A DNA stretch of 25,611 bases from assembly GCA_900548225.1 (NCBI GenBank), contig URJM01000026.1, forward strand, positions 1-25,611. Direction: 5' to 3'. The stretch comes from an uncultured bacterium. Its GTDB lineage: Bacteria > Verrucomicrobiota > Lentisphaeria > Oligosphaerales > Oligosphaeraceae. Below are positions 1 through 7,670 of this stretch, piece by piece; positions within the stretch are counted from its first letter, which is position 1; each line of letters opens with the position of its first letter. The notes under the pieces were generated by a model. The model saw only the letters and a list, made by a program, of their open reading frames with translations, did not search any database and was not told the DNA's origin. Both the position numbers and the translations under genes were made by a program.

Positions 1-787
1 CCACTGAGGAGCCGAGCCGCACCTGTGGGCGGTCCTCCGCGAAGGGAATCCACTGGAGGAGCGCCGCGGAGTTCTGCGACCAGGGGACGTGCCTGTTGGA
101 CTTGGAGATGTATTTCACTGCCGAGGAGACCGAGTTCCTGGCGGGCTTCGCGTCATGCATCATCCCCTCCGTGAAATTCCTGCGCAGCGCATTGATTTCA
201 TCGCGCAGCAATTCCACCTTACCGACGGCTCCCATGGCAAGTGCCGTCTCATAGTTGAGAATGGATTTCTCGAACAAGGCACTCTCCTCGAGGTGGGTTC
301 GGCCAAAGTAGACAGGCAGGCGGCCATCGTCGTCGTAGTAATCCATCGAACCGTGGTTGAAGCCCATCCGCAAATAGAACCTGGCGAAGTCCCCCCTGAG
401 GATGCCCAGGCAATGGCCGCATTTCCTCTGCTTGCCGTCGCCATTCACCCTCTTCTCGACCTCATAGCCGCAATGGGGGCATACCAGGGGGCGGGGAGGT
501 TCGGCGGCCGCCGACTTGAGCTGGCTTATCAACGCATTGCAGGTCTCCTTGTCACCCGTAAGGACAAATTCGACGATGCGGTCGATGTTTGGTTCGGGCG
601 CGCCGCCGCTCTCACGGGCAAACTCGAAGAGCTTCTCCCGCAGGATGGAGGGGGCATTGTCCTCCCGCGCAATGTTGAGGGCGCACATGAGGCAGATGTT
701 GCGCACGAAGACATTCGGTTCCCCACCAATCACGCGGATGCGGATTCCCGCAGGAAAGCTGTGGCATAGTTCGCATCGTTCTGACAT
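1..787 (-). CDS. Double zinc-finger protein of unknown function (C-terminus outside window)
   Basis: An open frame of 262 codons runs from the ATG at 787 off the left edge without a stop, so the C-terminus is missing. Four Cys pairs are visible. C5/C8 with C32/C35 could form one zinc site (CELC and CLMC), and C103/C106 with C123/C126 a second, ribbon-like site (CPHCG and CGHC). Between them lies a helical, charged stretch. Residues 130-200 hold YLRMGF and a tyrosine- and aspartate-rich patch, then a predicted helix. I do not recognise the family. Two treble-clef or ribbon sites suggest a nucleic-acid or protein-binding role, but this is inference. It lies 133 bases downstream of the heptosyltransferase gene on the same strand. 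No Shine-Dalgarno precedes the ATG. Third-position GC is high, as in neighbouring genes, which supports coding. Confidence 0.7.
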   Translation of the reverse strand, partial: MSERCELCHSFPAGIRIRVIGGEPNVFVRNICLMCALNIAREDNAPSILREKLFEFARESGGAPEPNIDRIVEFVLTGDKETCNALISQLKSAAAEPPRPLVCPHCGYEVEKRVNGDGKQRKCGHCLGILRGDFARFYLRMGFNHGSMDYYDDDGRLPVYFGRTHLEESALFEKSILNYETALAMGAVGKVELLRDEINALRRNFTEGMMHDAKPARNSVSSAVKYISKSNRHVPWSQNSAALLQWIPFAEDRPQVRLGSSV

Positions 788-920
788 CGGAGGAAAAACG
801 GCTGGGTGAAGTTGTTTCGGAAAACTGAGCGGGAGGAAGCGTCGGCGGGCTGGGATTGACAGTGCAATGCCGCGCAATGTTCCAGACACAGGGGAAACTC
901 CCCGCCTCCACGCGGAAACG

Positions 921-1988
921 CTACGCACCCAAAAGCGCGTCAAGGGACTCGATGACACCCTCGGGGGGAAGCGCGCGCATGCACTTGTACTTGCGGTAGC
1001 CAGCCCAGGGACATTCACGCTGAAGGCAGGGACGGCAGTCCACATCCGCAATGCGCAGCTCCCAGGGCGCGCCAAGGGGTCCCGTCGCCACGGGGTCCGT
1101 GGAGGCGAAGATTCCGACCCCGCGGGTGCCCAGGGCGGCCGCAAGGTGCATCGCGCCTGAATCGTTGGCCACCGCCGCGTCAACATTCGCCAGGACGCTC
1201 ATAAGCTCGGGAAGCGTGGTCCTGCCGCCTAAATCCAGACACCCCGACGCCGACGAGGCGATTTCACTGGTGATTCCAGCCTCGCTGCGGGCGCCCACAA
1301 GGACTATCCGCCTCCCGCGCTTCAAAAGGGCCTCCGCAACGCGTATGAAATTCTCGGAGGGCCACTGCTTGGCTGGACCGTAGGCGGCGCCCGGAGCCAG
1401 GGCGACAAAACCCGCACCCCTGCGGATGCCAAGGCTCTCGGCGTATGCACCGTCAACCCGGAGACTCAGCGAATCGGCGGTGAAGTCAATCGCCCCAAAG
1501 GGCCTCATCAGGTCAAGATACCAGGAAAGCTGGTGCCACTTCCCCTCGCCCTCGTGGCGATGCCACTGGGGAATCGCATCGGTCAGCATCCAACCACGGA
1601 AGTTCCCCCTGCGGCCAAGACGGCGCGGAATTCCAGCACGGTAGAAGTCAAGTGCGGAACCAAAGGAGTTCGGGAGGACGACCCCAAGTCCGAAGTCCTT
1701 CTCCTGCAAGATGTTACGCTCGTCAGAAGCCATCCGCTTGCCAGAAAACGGGATGACTCCGTCAATCCACGGGGCGGCTGTCCACAGCGGAGCGAGCCCT
1801 GCGGGTGCCGCCGCCCAGAGAGGGACTCCCTCCGGGAGGACTCTGCGGAGCTGCCATGTGGCGGGCAGCGTCATGAGTATGTCGCCCAGCCAATTTGTGG
1901 ACCGTAGGACGACGCCGCCCCTCCAGTCAACCCCGCCCAGCGATGGGGCGGCATAGTCGAACCTTATGACCTCTGGCTTGTATGGCAT
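921..1988 (-). CDS. waaF: ADP-heptose:LPS heptosyltransferase (glycosyltransferase family 9)
   Basis: 355 residues, close to the usual length of heptosyltransferase II. GT9 enzymes transfer L-glycero-D-manno-heptose from ADP-heptose to the LPS inner core on the cytoplasmic face of the inner membrane. Visible marks: NWLGD at 32-36, with the Asp that acts as catalytic base in this family; PGAAYGPAKQWP at 199-210 in the C-terminal Rossmann half; and the donor-binding stretch NDSGAMHLAAALG at 275-287. The C-terminal part has four cysteines (C318, C321, C326, C336) in a CxxC-x4-C-x9-C pattern that can bind metal. The start lies 18 bases past the accD stop, so the two are probably cotranscribed. 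The symbol is a family-level guess: GT9 members differ in acceptor and no other LPS genes are nearby. Confidence 0.85.
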   Translation of the reverse strand: MPYKPEVIRFDYAAPSLGGVDWRGGVVLRSTNWLGDILMTLPATWQLRRVLPEGVPLWAAAPAGLAPLWTAAPWIDGVIPFSGKRMASDERNILQEKDFGLGVVLPNSFGSALDFYRAGIPRRLGRRGNFRGWMLTDAIPQWHRHEGEGKWHQLSWYLDLMRPFGAIDFTADSLSLRVDGAYAESLGIRRGAGFVALAPGAAYGPAKQWPSENFIRVAEALLKRGRRIVLVGARSEAGITSEIASSASGCLDLGGRTTLPELMSVLANVDAAVANDSGAMHLAAALGTRGVGIFASTDPVATGPLGAPWELRIADVDCRPCLQRECPWAGYRKYKCMRALPPEGVIESLDALLGA

Positions 1989-2006
1989 GGCTGTCGCGGC
2001 GCGCCC

Positions 2007-2849
2007 CTATCGGTTGAAGGTCTTCAGCAGACGCGAGAGGACGCTTCTCAGGTTCTTCCTTTCGACGATTGCGTCGATGAATCCGTGCTGGAGGAGGTAC
2101 TCCGAGCGCTGGAAGTTTTCGGGAAGCTTCTGGCGCGTCGTCTGTTCGACGACTCTTGGCCCTGCGAATCCGATGAGCGCCTGGGGTTCCGCGATGATGA
2201 CATCGCCCAGCGACGCAAAGGATGCGGTGACTCCCCCCGTCGTGGGGTGCGTCAGGATGATGATGAGCGGGAGCCCCTCCTCGTCATGCCTCTCGATTGC
2301 GGCGGCGGTCTTTGCCATCTGCATGAGGGAATATGCGCCCTCCTGCATTCGCGCGCCGCCGGAGGCCGTCACGATTACCAATGGCAGCTCCCGCTTGGTC
2401 GTCCACTCCGCAAGCCGCGTGATTTTTTCACCGACCACGGATCCCATGCTCGCCCCCATGAACCTGAAGTCCATAACCGCGAGCCCGAAGCGGTGCCCCT
2501 CCAGCCACGCCTTCCCGGTCACGACGGCCTCCTCAAGGGCTGTCTGCGCACGGGTCTCCTTGAGCTTCTCGGCATACTCCCCGTCACCCCCGAAATTCAG
2601 CGGGTCAAGCGAGGAAAGGCGCGCGTCAATCTCGGTGAACCCCTTCTCGCTGTTGTCGGTCAATTGCAGAATCCTCTCCCACGCCGTCAACGGAGAATAG
2701 TGTCCACAGGAGGGGCAGACGTTCATGTTCGCGTTGAGGGCACGGCGGTAGATCACCTCGCCGCAGGCCTTGCACTTGGACCAGAGCCCCGGCGGAATCT
2801 CCTTGCGCTCGCCCTGGCTGAAAGATACTGTTGTGTCATTGATGGACAT
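2007..2849 (-). CDS. accD: Acetyl-CoA carboxylase carboxyltransferase subunit beta
   Basis: 280 residues, normal for AccD. With AccA it forms the carboxyltransferase that moves the carboxyl group from biotin to acetyl-CoA, making malonyl-CoA for fatty acid synthesis in the cytoplasm. The N-terminal four-Cys zinc domain is complete (C26, C29, C45, C48; CKACG and CPSCG, with YRRALNANMNVCP between). The crotonase-fold core follows, including SGGARMQEG at 163-171, diagnostic for the family, and later GGVTASFASLGD. The accA partner is not in the window. It is divergent from nagB, with 137 bases between the two starts. No clear Shine-Dalgarno precedes the ATG at 2849. It is followed closely by the heptosyltransferase gene, linking lipid and envelope synthesis. 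Confidence 0.96.
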   Translation of the reverse strand: MSINDTTVSFSQGERKEIPPGLWSKCKACGEVIYRRALNANMNVCPSCGHYSPLTAWERILQLTDNSEKGFTEIDARLSSLDPLNFGGDGEYAEKLKETRAQTALEEAVVTGKAWLEGHRFGLAVMDFRFMGASMGSVVGEKITRLAEWTTKRELPLVIVTASGGARMQEGAYSLMQMAKTAAAIERHDEEGLPLIIILTHPTTGGVTASFASLGDVIIAEPQALIGFAGPRVVEQTTRQKLPENFQRSEYLLQHGFIDAIVERKNLRSVLSRLLKTFNR

Positions 2850-2911
2850 GCCCGTAATTTAACCTGCTGGCGTGAAATGGAGCCCGTTGGACGGCCAGAG
2901 ATGCCCCAAAG

Positions 2912-2924
2912 GGTTAGATTAACC
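2912..2924. promoter_or_regulatory. Candidate operator palindrome between accD and nagB
   Basis: GGTTAGATTAACC is a perfect inverted repeat with five-base arms around GAT. It sits in the divergent accD-nagB spacer, 62 bases upstream of the nagB ATG. Size and position suit a repressor site, but no regulator gene is nearby and no convincing -35/-10 pair was found around it. Confidence 0.3.
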
Positions 2925-2935
2925 GAAGTTCTCTC

Positions 2936-2963
2936 AGAGTGGAGCCGATTCGGACGCCACTCT
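2936..2963 (+). promoter_or_regulatory. Hairpin in the nagB leader
   Basis: AGAGTGG (2936-2942) pairs perfectly with CCACTCT (2957-2963). Inside, CCG-ATT-CGG can add three more pairs. The 3' arm runs into TTTT (2963-2966), and the nagB ribosome binding site AAGGAG begins three bases after that run, at 2969. It could be an attenuator-like or translation-modulating hairpin. The T run is short, so true termination is doubtful. Confidence 0.35.
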
Positions 2964-2986
2964 TTTCAAAGGAGCAAGGTACAAAA

Positions 2987-3775
2987 ATGAAAGTCATCAT
3001 CCAGAAGAACTACGACAAGATGTGCGAGTGGGCGGCAAATCACATCATGGCCGCCATCAATGGCCACAAGGGCGACAAGCCCTTCGTGCTGGGTCTGCCG
3101 ACGGGCTCCTCCCCCATCGGAGTCTACAAGCGCCTGGTGGAGGCGAACAAGGCGGGAAAGGTTTCCTTCAAGAATGTCGTCACATTCAATATGGATGAGT
3201 ACGTTGGGCTTCCCCGCGAGCATCACGAGAGCTACTGGTTCTTCATGCACGACAATCTCTTCAACCACATTGACATTCCCGCCGAGAACATCAACATTCT
3301 GAACGGCATGGCCGATGACCTGGAGGCTGAGTGCGCCAGATACGAGGCTAAGATCGCATCCTACGGCGGCATCGACCTCTTCCTGGGAGGCAGCGGAGTC
3401 GATGGACATATCGCGTTCAACGAACCATTCACCTCGCTCAACTCCAGGACTGGCATCCGCGACCTGACGGAAGACACAAAGATCGCAAACTCCAGATTCT
3501 TCGACAACGACCCGGAGAAGGTGCCCTCGCGCGCACTCTCCGTCGGCGTCGGGACAGTCACCGACTCACGGGAAGTCCTGCTCCTGATCAATGGGCACAA
3601 CAAGGCACGCGCACTCAAGGAGTGCGTCGAAGGAGGAGTCAACCAAATGTGGACCATCTCCGCACTCAACCTCCATAACAACGCATACATCGCATGCGAC
3701 GAGATGGCGTGCGGCGAACTCCGCGTCGATACATACAAGTACTTCCTCGACGTCTACAGGAGCGAACGCATCTAA
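2987..3775 (+). CDS. nagB: Glucosamine-6-phosphate deaminase
   Basis: 262 residues against 266 in E. coli NagB. It converts glucosamine 6-phosphate to fructose 6-phosphate and ammonia, feeding amino sugars (from peptidoglycan, chitin or host glycans) into glycolysis. Active-site residues are all present: D70 in FNMDEYVGLP, and D139, H141 and E146 in DGHIAFNEP, matching E. coli D72, D141, H143 and E148. LGLPTGSSP at 35-43 is the sugar-phosphate loop. I chose the ATG at 2987 because AAGGAG lies 12 bases upstream and the protein then begins like known NagB; an upstream in-frame ATG at 2939 lies inside the leader hairpin. It is monocistronic, with a strong terminator after it. No nagA or nagR is in the window. 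Confidence 0.96.
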   Translation: MKVIIQKNYDKMCEWAANHIMAAINGHKGDKPFVLGLPTGSSPIGVYKRLVEANKAGKVSFKNVVTFNMDEYVGLPREHHESYWFFMHDNLFNHIDIPAENINILNGMADDLEAECARYEAKIASYGGIDLFLGGSGVDGHIAFNEPFTSLNSRTGIRDLTEDTKIANSRFFDNDPEKVPSRALSVGVGTVTDSREVLLLINGHNKARALKECVEGGVNQMWTISALNLHNNAYIACDEMACGELRVDTYKYFLDVYRSERI

Positions 3776-3803
3776 TACAGTCGCATCAGGAAGATAATAC
3801 GAC

Positions 3804-3853
3804 AAAGGTCCATGGGGCGCGCGGGTCATTGCGTGCACTGTGGACCTTTTTTT
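3804..3853 (+). terminator. Rho-independent terminator of nagB
   Basis: AAAGGTCCA (3804-3812) pairs perfectly with TGGACCTTT (3841-3849), and the inner segment GCGCGC (3817-3822) pairs with GCGTGC (3831-3836) with one wobble. A seven-T run occupies 3847-3853. It sits 28 bases after the nagB stop, in the space before the converging yigZ gene. On the other strand only three T follow the stem, so it mainly serves nagB. Confidence 0.85.
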
Positions 3854-3864
3854 GCGCCCTGCCC

Positions 3865-4473
3865 TCAAGGGGAGGAGGCAGCTGCCAGAATATCGATGGC
3901 TCCCCGGGAGAGGTCCCTCAGCTTGGCCGCAAGCTCCGCGACCCGTTCCCGGGGGATGCTGCCGGCTATCATGACCCCCTCGCCGTCGTAGTTCTCGGCG
4001 GCGACTGTGAACCCGGCCTCCTGGAGGATGCGCCTCCCCTGGTCGAGAATGGCGTATGGCAGGCGGAATTCAAGCTGGCTAGTGGCAATGCGCTCCCGCG
4101 TCCTGGCACTGGCAATCACGCCCTTCGCAGCCTCGGAATACGCGTGGACAAGGCCGCCTGTCCCCAGTTTCGTTCCGCCAAACCACCGCGTGACCGTCAG
4201 GACCACCTGTGAAATGCGGCTGCCCTTGAGGACCTCCAGAACCGGCCGCCCTGCGGTGCCCGATGGCTCCCCGTCATCCGAACACCCCAGGATGCCTGCG
4301 TTCTCGCCAAGGGACATCGCGTGGACGACATGGCTGCAGTCGGGATATCTCTGACGCTGCACCGCAATCACGCCCTTCGCCTCGTCGGGGGTAGTGGCAT
4401 GGAAGAGCTCTGCGACAAACCGCGACTTGCGGTCAATTAGCGTATATGGCTCTGCTTCAACCAGTTCAAGCAT
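3865..4473 (-). CDS. yigZ: YigZ/IMPACT family protein (UPF0029)
   Basis: 202 residues, typical for the family. Two diagnostic blocks are present: SDDGEPSGTAG at 65-75 and RWFGGTKLGTGGLVHAYS at 96-113. The N-terminal domain is the UPF0029/IMPACT fold and the C-terminal ~65 residues match the position of the second, ferredoxin-like domain. Eukaryotic IMPACT affects the GCN1/GCN2 stress pathway; the bacterial role is not settled, although binding to nucleic acid or ribosome-related factors has been proposed. It is the last gene of an apparent minus-strand operon (rsmB-like, membrane protein, yigZ), starting 13 bases after the upstream stop. The neighbouring rRNA methyltransferase fits a translation-related role, but only loosely. 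Confidence 0.9.
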   Translation of the reverse strand: MLELVEAEPYTLIDRKSRFVAELFHATTPDEAKGVIAVQRQRYPDCSHVVHAMSLGENAGILGCSDDGEPSGTAGRPVLEVLKGSRISQVVLTVTRWFGGTKLGTGGLVHAYSEAAKGVIASARTRERIATSQLEFRLPYAILDQGRRILQEAGFTVAAENYDGEGVMIAGSIPRERVAELAAKLRDLSRGAIDILAAASSP

Positions 4474-4486
4474 CGTCGCAGCATGC

Positions 4487-4873
4487 CTACTTCTTATCGT
4501 CCCCGTCGGGTAGCGGCTGGGCGGGCTTGCGTATCAACATCATGACACCCGCGGACAGGGCGAAGCAGACGATGAACGCAATGAACGCCGCCAACGCCGG
4601 GGCGTAGGGCGCCACCGACTCCGGAAGCAGCCCCGAAATATGCCCGGGGACAAGTTTCCACGCCAGGAACGCCCCCGCGCCTGCGAAGACTATGCAGAGG
4701 ATGACCCCTACGATTCGGAGGATGTAGAGCGCCAGGCGGATTGTCAGGAAAACCAGCAGGAGCGCGCAGAAGGCGATGATGATGAGCTTCCACCAATCCG
4801 TGCCCCAGTTGATGCCTCCCTCCTGGAATGCCAGCTCGTCGGTGAATGTGTTTGCCAAGGTAAGAAAGGGCAT
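4487..4873 (-). CDS. Small three-helix membrane protein of unknown function
   Basis: 128 residues from the ATG at 4873. A GTG at 4882 abuts the upstream stop and would add three residues. I prefer the ATG because AGGTGG (4879-4884) is spaced five bases from it. Three hydrophobic segments are visible: roughly residues 29-47 (LIIIAFCALLLVFLTIRLAL), 51-67 (IVGVILCIVFAGAGAFL) and 87-110 (PALAAFIAFIVCFALSAGVM). A short charged tail ends in DGDDKK. No family is recognised and no catalytic motif is visible. The stop of the rsmB-like gene overlaps its ribosome binding site, so translation is probably coupled. An inner-membrane location is expected. Confidence 0.75.
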   Translation of the reverse strand: MPFLTLANTFTDELAFQEGGINWGTDWWKLIIIAFCALLLVFLTIRLALYILRIVGVILCIVFAGAGAFLAWKLVPGHISGLLPESVAPYAPALAAFIAFIVCFALSAGVMMLIRKPAQPLPDGDDKK

Positions 4874-4882
4874 GGTGGCCAC

Positions 4883-6289
4883 CTACTGCTTCCTACGGGT
4901 CATCTTTGCGGTGAACATTGCGTCGCAGTCGCCGTCCCACGGCCAGTGCTGCGTCATCCCATTGGTTTCGGCTCCCGTTATTGGGTCCTTGTGTGGGGTC
5001 AGGATGAACTCGGGATTGGCGTCCAGGAACGCCTCGACGACCTCGGAGTTCTCCTTCCTGAACATTGAGCAGGTCGAGTATACGAGGGTGCCGCCTGGCT
5101 TGACCCCCTGGGAGGCCGCTGACAAAAGCTGCATCTGCAGCGAGGCGAACTCATTGAGCGACTCCGGGGTAGTGTTCCATCGCCCATCCGGCGTCCTGCG
5201 CCAGGTTCCCGAACAGGAGCAGGCGGTGTCCACCAGGACTCCGTCGAATCTGCCCCGGTATTGTTTTGGGGTGGACTTGCCCTGCCACTCCTTCATTCGG
5301 ATGTTGCAGAATCCGCCGCGCCGTGCGCGAAGCTTCAGTTCGTCAAGCTTGAACGCGCGCAAATCCGTCGCCTCCACCACGCCCCTGTTCTTCATCATGT
5401 ATGCAAGCTGGAGGGTCTTTCCGCCGCCGCCGGCGCACGCGTCCCACCACTGTTGGCCGGGCCGGGGGTCGCAGACGAAGCCGACCGCCTGGGATGCCAG
5501 ATCCTGGATTTCGAAGGCGCCAGCCCTGAATGCGGAGAGATTGCGGAGATTTGCTGCGGAATGCCTCACGCAGAAGGCGTTTGGCATCTCCGGATGCGCG
5601 AGAACCCGCACTGCGCCGCCGCTCTCGTCCTCAACTTGTTTTCTTAAATAGTCCAGGTCGCTGTATTGGGTGCGAATCCAGACAGGCGGCCGCTTTTGCA
5701 TCCACCTGAGGAGTTCCTCGTAGCGGGTTGCGCCCTCAGGCATGATTTCCGAGGGAACCCAGGGGGGAAGCAGCTCCTCCACGGCGAATGCCGGCGCCGT
5801 GCCTTCCTTGAAGAAGGGCTTGAGATAGCGGCTGCGCTCCAAAAAGTCGGCTTCGTCCGGAATATCCCTGAAGAGTTCGGGAAAGAGACCGGCCTCACGC
5901 AGGGAAGACATCACGGGAGGAGGAAGCTCAAAGCGATTCTCAAGCAGCCAGGACGCCGCGATGACGGGATGCCACTCGTATGGGGCGTCGGTAGGAGCCC
6001 CATCCCTCCTCCCGTCAAGGACGGCAGTAAAACTCTCCGGCGCAAGCTTCTTCAGCCACCCCCACCAGCGCAGGACTGAAAAGAGGGTCTCAGATATCAG
6101 ACGCCTGTCCCGCGACCCAAGCTGGTGGTTTCGGACACAGTAGTCGTGGAGACAGCGATCCGCTGGACGATGACCCAGCAGAGACGCGCCAACCACGCCG
6201 CCAATCGCCTCGGCCATCGCACGCGACTGCGAGGAGACACGCTGCGCCGCCATCGGACGGTCGCCTTTCTTTTCAACGGGAACACTCAT
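4883..6289 (-). CDS. rsmB: RsmB-like 16S rRNA m5C methyltransferase (NOL1/NOP2/sun family)
   Basis: 468 residues with an N-terminal helical region (about 25-150, NusB-like position, with SRDRRLISETLFSVLRWW) and a C-terminal SAM-dependent methyltransferase domain. Family members make 5-methylcytosine in rRNA, in E. coli at C967 of 16S. SAM motif I is DACAGGGGKT at 283-292. Motif IV is DTACSCSGTWRR (354-365), where the usual Pro before the Cys is Ala (A356-C357). Motif VI is YSTCSM (404-409) with the expected nucleophile C407. The GTWRR ending resembles the alphaproteobacterial-type subgroup rather than E. coli RsmB. The ATG at 6289 has a weak ribosome binding site; an ATG 12 codons in is also possible. 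The exact target cytosine cannot be read from the sequence. Confidence 0.85.
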   Translation of the reverse strand: MSVPVEKKGDRPMAAQRVSSQSRAMAEAIGGVVGASLLGHRPADRCLHDYCVRNHQLGSRDRRLISETLFSVLRWWGWLKKLAPESFTAVLDGRRDGAPTDAPYEWHPVIAASWLLENRFELPPPVMSSLREAGLFPELFRDIPDEADFLERSRYLKPFFKEGTAPAFAVEELLPPWVPSEIMPEGATRYEELLRWMQKRPPVWIRTQYSDLDYLRKQVEDESGGAVRVLAHPEMPNAFCVRHSAANLRNLSAFRAGAFEIQDLASQAVGFVCDPRPGQQWWDACAGGGGKTLQLAYMMKNRGVVEATDLRAFKLDELKLRARRGGFCNIRMKEWQGKSTPKQYRGRFDGVLVDTACSCSGTWRRTPDGRWNTTPESLNEFASLQMQLLSAASQGVKPGGTLVYSTCSMFRKENSEVVEAFLDANPEFILTPHKDPITGAETNGMTQHWPWDGDCDAMFTAKMTRRKQ

Positions 6290-6618
6290 CGTCTTTCACA
6301 ACTCCACTTCACGGGAACTCCCTGCCCCGCAAAAAACTCGGTAACTCGATTGTTTCTTCTGACACCCAGCCCGCAAGAAGACGGGGAGCCACCACGCGAC
6401 AGTCAAGTCCCCGCCGTGGAGGGACAATCAACGCCAGGCACGGAACGCACCGCCGGGGAAAATGGCGAAAAAACCTGGCGCAAGGCAACACGGACGCCCC
6501 CTGAAGACTGCCCCGGTCGCGCATCGGCATCCACTGGACAAGCCGGCGGACATGCCGCGCCGCTTCAATGACTTTTACGACTATCCCGCCGTCAGCTTGA
6601 AATCTGGCGGTCGGGGGC

Positions 6619-6672
6619 GTATTTTGGGGTGGGCGGCGGGGGGATAAATCCCCCTCGCCCACCCCAAAATAC
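6619..6672. repeat. Long near-perfect hairpin downstream of folD
   Basis: GTATTTTGGGGTGGGC (6619-6634) is the exact reverse complement of 6657-6672. Inside, GGGGGA (6639-6644) pairs with TCCCCC (6649-6654) around a TAAA loop, giving about 23 pairs with a two-base bulge. There is no T run after either arm, so it is not a classical intrinsic terminator. It lies 71 bases past the folD stop. It may stabilise the folD mRNA end or be a copy of a dispersed palindromic element. Confidence 0.75.
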
Positions 6673-6704
6673 CTCCGTCAACCCACCATCCAAGGACGCA
6701 CAGG

Positions 6705-6716
6705 CGTACGCGTACG
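6705..6716. repeat. 12-base perfect palindrome CGTACGCGTACG
   Basis: A fully self-complementary 12-mer lies 27 bases past the folD stop, between it and the large hairpin. Alternating CG-rich sequence makes a chance origin possible in GC-rich DNA. No function is assigned. Confidence 0.4.
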
Positions 6717-6742
6717 TGCGCGCAGGAGGGCGGTCTTGCCGG

Positions 6743-7633
6743 CTACGCCTTCTGGGATGAAAGCTTTGCGGAAAGGACTGTGTTGTAGAGCAGCATCGTG
6801 ATTGTCATGGGTCCGACGCCGCCAGGCACCGGCGTAATCATCGAGGCCACTTCCTTCACCTCGTCGAAGACCACGTCCCCCTTGAGGCGGTATCCTCGCG
6901 GGGCTGTCGGGTCGGCGACCCGGTTCACACCCACGTCAATCACAACTGCGCCTGGCTTGACCATGTCACCCGTGATTGCACCGGGAGATCCGGCTGCGGC
7001 CACCAGTATGTCCGCCTGGCGTGTGAAGCTTGGCAGGTCGCGGGTGTGGCGGTGGCACACTGTCACCGTGGCGTTGCCGCCAGCCGCCTTCTGAAAGAGA
7101 AGGTTGGCCACGGGCTTGCCGACGATGTTGCTGCGGCCGACGACGACAACATGCGCGCCGTCGGTCTTGACGCCCGTGCGAAGCAACAGCTGGATGATGC
7201 CGTGGGGTGTGCAGGAAATGAAGGTCGGCTGCCCAAGCATCAACCTGCCCAGGGAAACGGGGCTGAATCCGTCGACATCCTTCTCAGGGGAAATCGCCGC
7301 AATCACCGCGTCGGTGTCAATATGCCTTGGCAACGGGAGCTGCACCAGGATTCCATGGATGCGGGGGTCGGCATTCTTCTCGGCGATGAGGGCGAGCAAT
7401 TCCTCCTGGGTGGTGGAGGCCGGAAGACGGTTGTCGTCCGAAAAAATCCCCGTCTCATGGCAGGCACGCTCCTTTGCGGTGACGTAGGATTGGCTGGCGG
7501 GATCCTCACCTACCAGAATGACGGCCAGCCCGGGAGTGACGCCACGCTCCGCACGGAGCCGCCCCGTCTCCTCCAAAAGTTCCTGCCTGATGTCGGCGGA
7601 GATTTGCTTGCCGTCTATTATTCTTGCGCTCAT
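6743..7633 (-). CDS. folD: Bifunctional methylenetetrahydrofolate dehydrogenase/cyclohydrolase
   Basis: 296 residues, usual for FolD. It interconverts 5,10-methylene-, 5,10-methenyl- and 10-formyl-tetrahydrofolate with NADP, supplying one-carbon units for purines and formyl-Met. Catalytic residues are in place: Y50 and K54 in SYVTAKE, Q98 in ILVQLPLP, and D121 in EKDVDGF. The NADP-binding stretch VVVGRSNIVGKPVA and the C-terminal signature ITPVPGGVGPMT are intact. AGGAC lies about 11 bases upstream of the ATG. It follows the solute-binding protein gene by 37 bases and may be read with it, though the functions are not related. Confidence 0.97.
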   Translation of the reverse strand: MSARIIDGKQISADIRQELLEETGRLRAERGVTPGLAVILVGEDPASQSYVTAKERACHETGIFSDDNRLPASTTQEELLALIAEKNADPRIHGILVQLPLPRHIDTDAVIAAISPEKDVDGFSPVSLGRLMLGQPTFISCTPHGIIQLLLRTGVKTDGAHVVVVGRSNIVGKPVANLLFQKAAGGNATVTVCHRHTRDLPSFTRQADILVAAAGSPGAITGDMVKPGAVVIDVGVNRVADPTAPRGYRLKGDVVFDEVKEVASMITPVPGGVGPMTITMLLYNTVLSAKLSSQKA

Positions 7634-7670
7634 GTGTCGACTATGTCCTGAATTGTCTTTTGTTGTCTTG

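Larger units (their letters stand above)
6290..6742. other. 453-base intergenic stretch between folD and rsmB-like gene
   Basis: No convincing gene is seen. A 61-codon plus-strand frame (6462-6647) has GC-rich third positions in its middle, but no good ribosome binding site and no known similarity, and it runs into the large hairpin at 6619-6672. A 117-codon minus frame (6309-6662) starts inside that hairpin. I looked for tmRNA, RNase P RNA and SRP RNA core motifs on both strands and found none. The promoter of the rsmB operon should lie near 6290-6400, but no clear -35/-10 pair stands out. Confidence 0.6.

Noticed and set aside
891..903. GGGGA-AAC-TCCCC small hairpin after the heptosyltransferase gene.
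   Set aside because: Short stem with no T run; likely chance in GC-rich DNA.
2939..2986. Upstream start for nagB adding 16 residues.
   Set aside because: The ATG lies in the leader hairpin and the added residues are not part of NagB; AAGGAG is placed for the ATG at 2987.
6462..6647. 61-codon plus-strand frame in the same gap.
   Set aside because: The middle has some coding-like bias, but the end runs through the hairpin, the start lacks a ribosome binding site, and no similarity is recognised.
6309..6662. 117-codon minus-strand frame between folD and the rsmB-like gene.
   Set aside because: It starts inside the large hairpin, has no ribosome binding site, is rich in Arg and Pro, and shows no recognisable motif.
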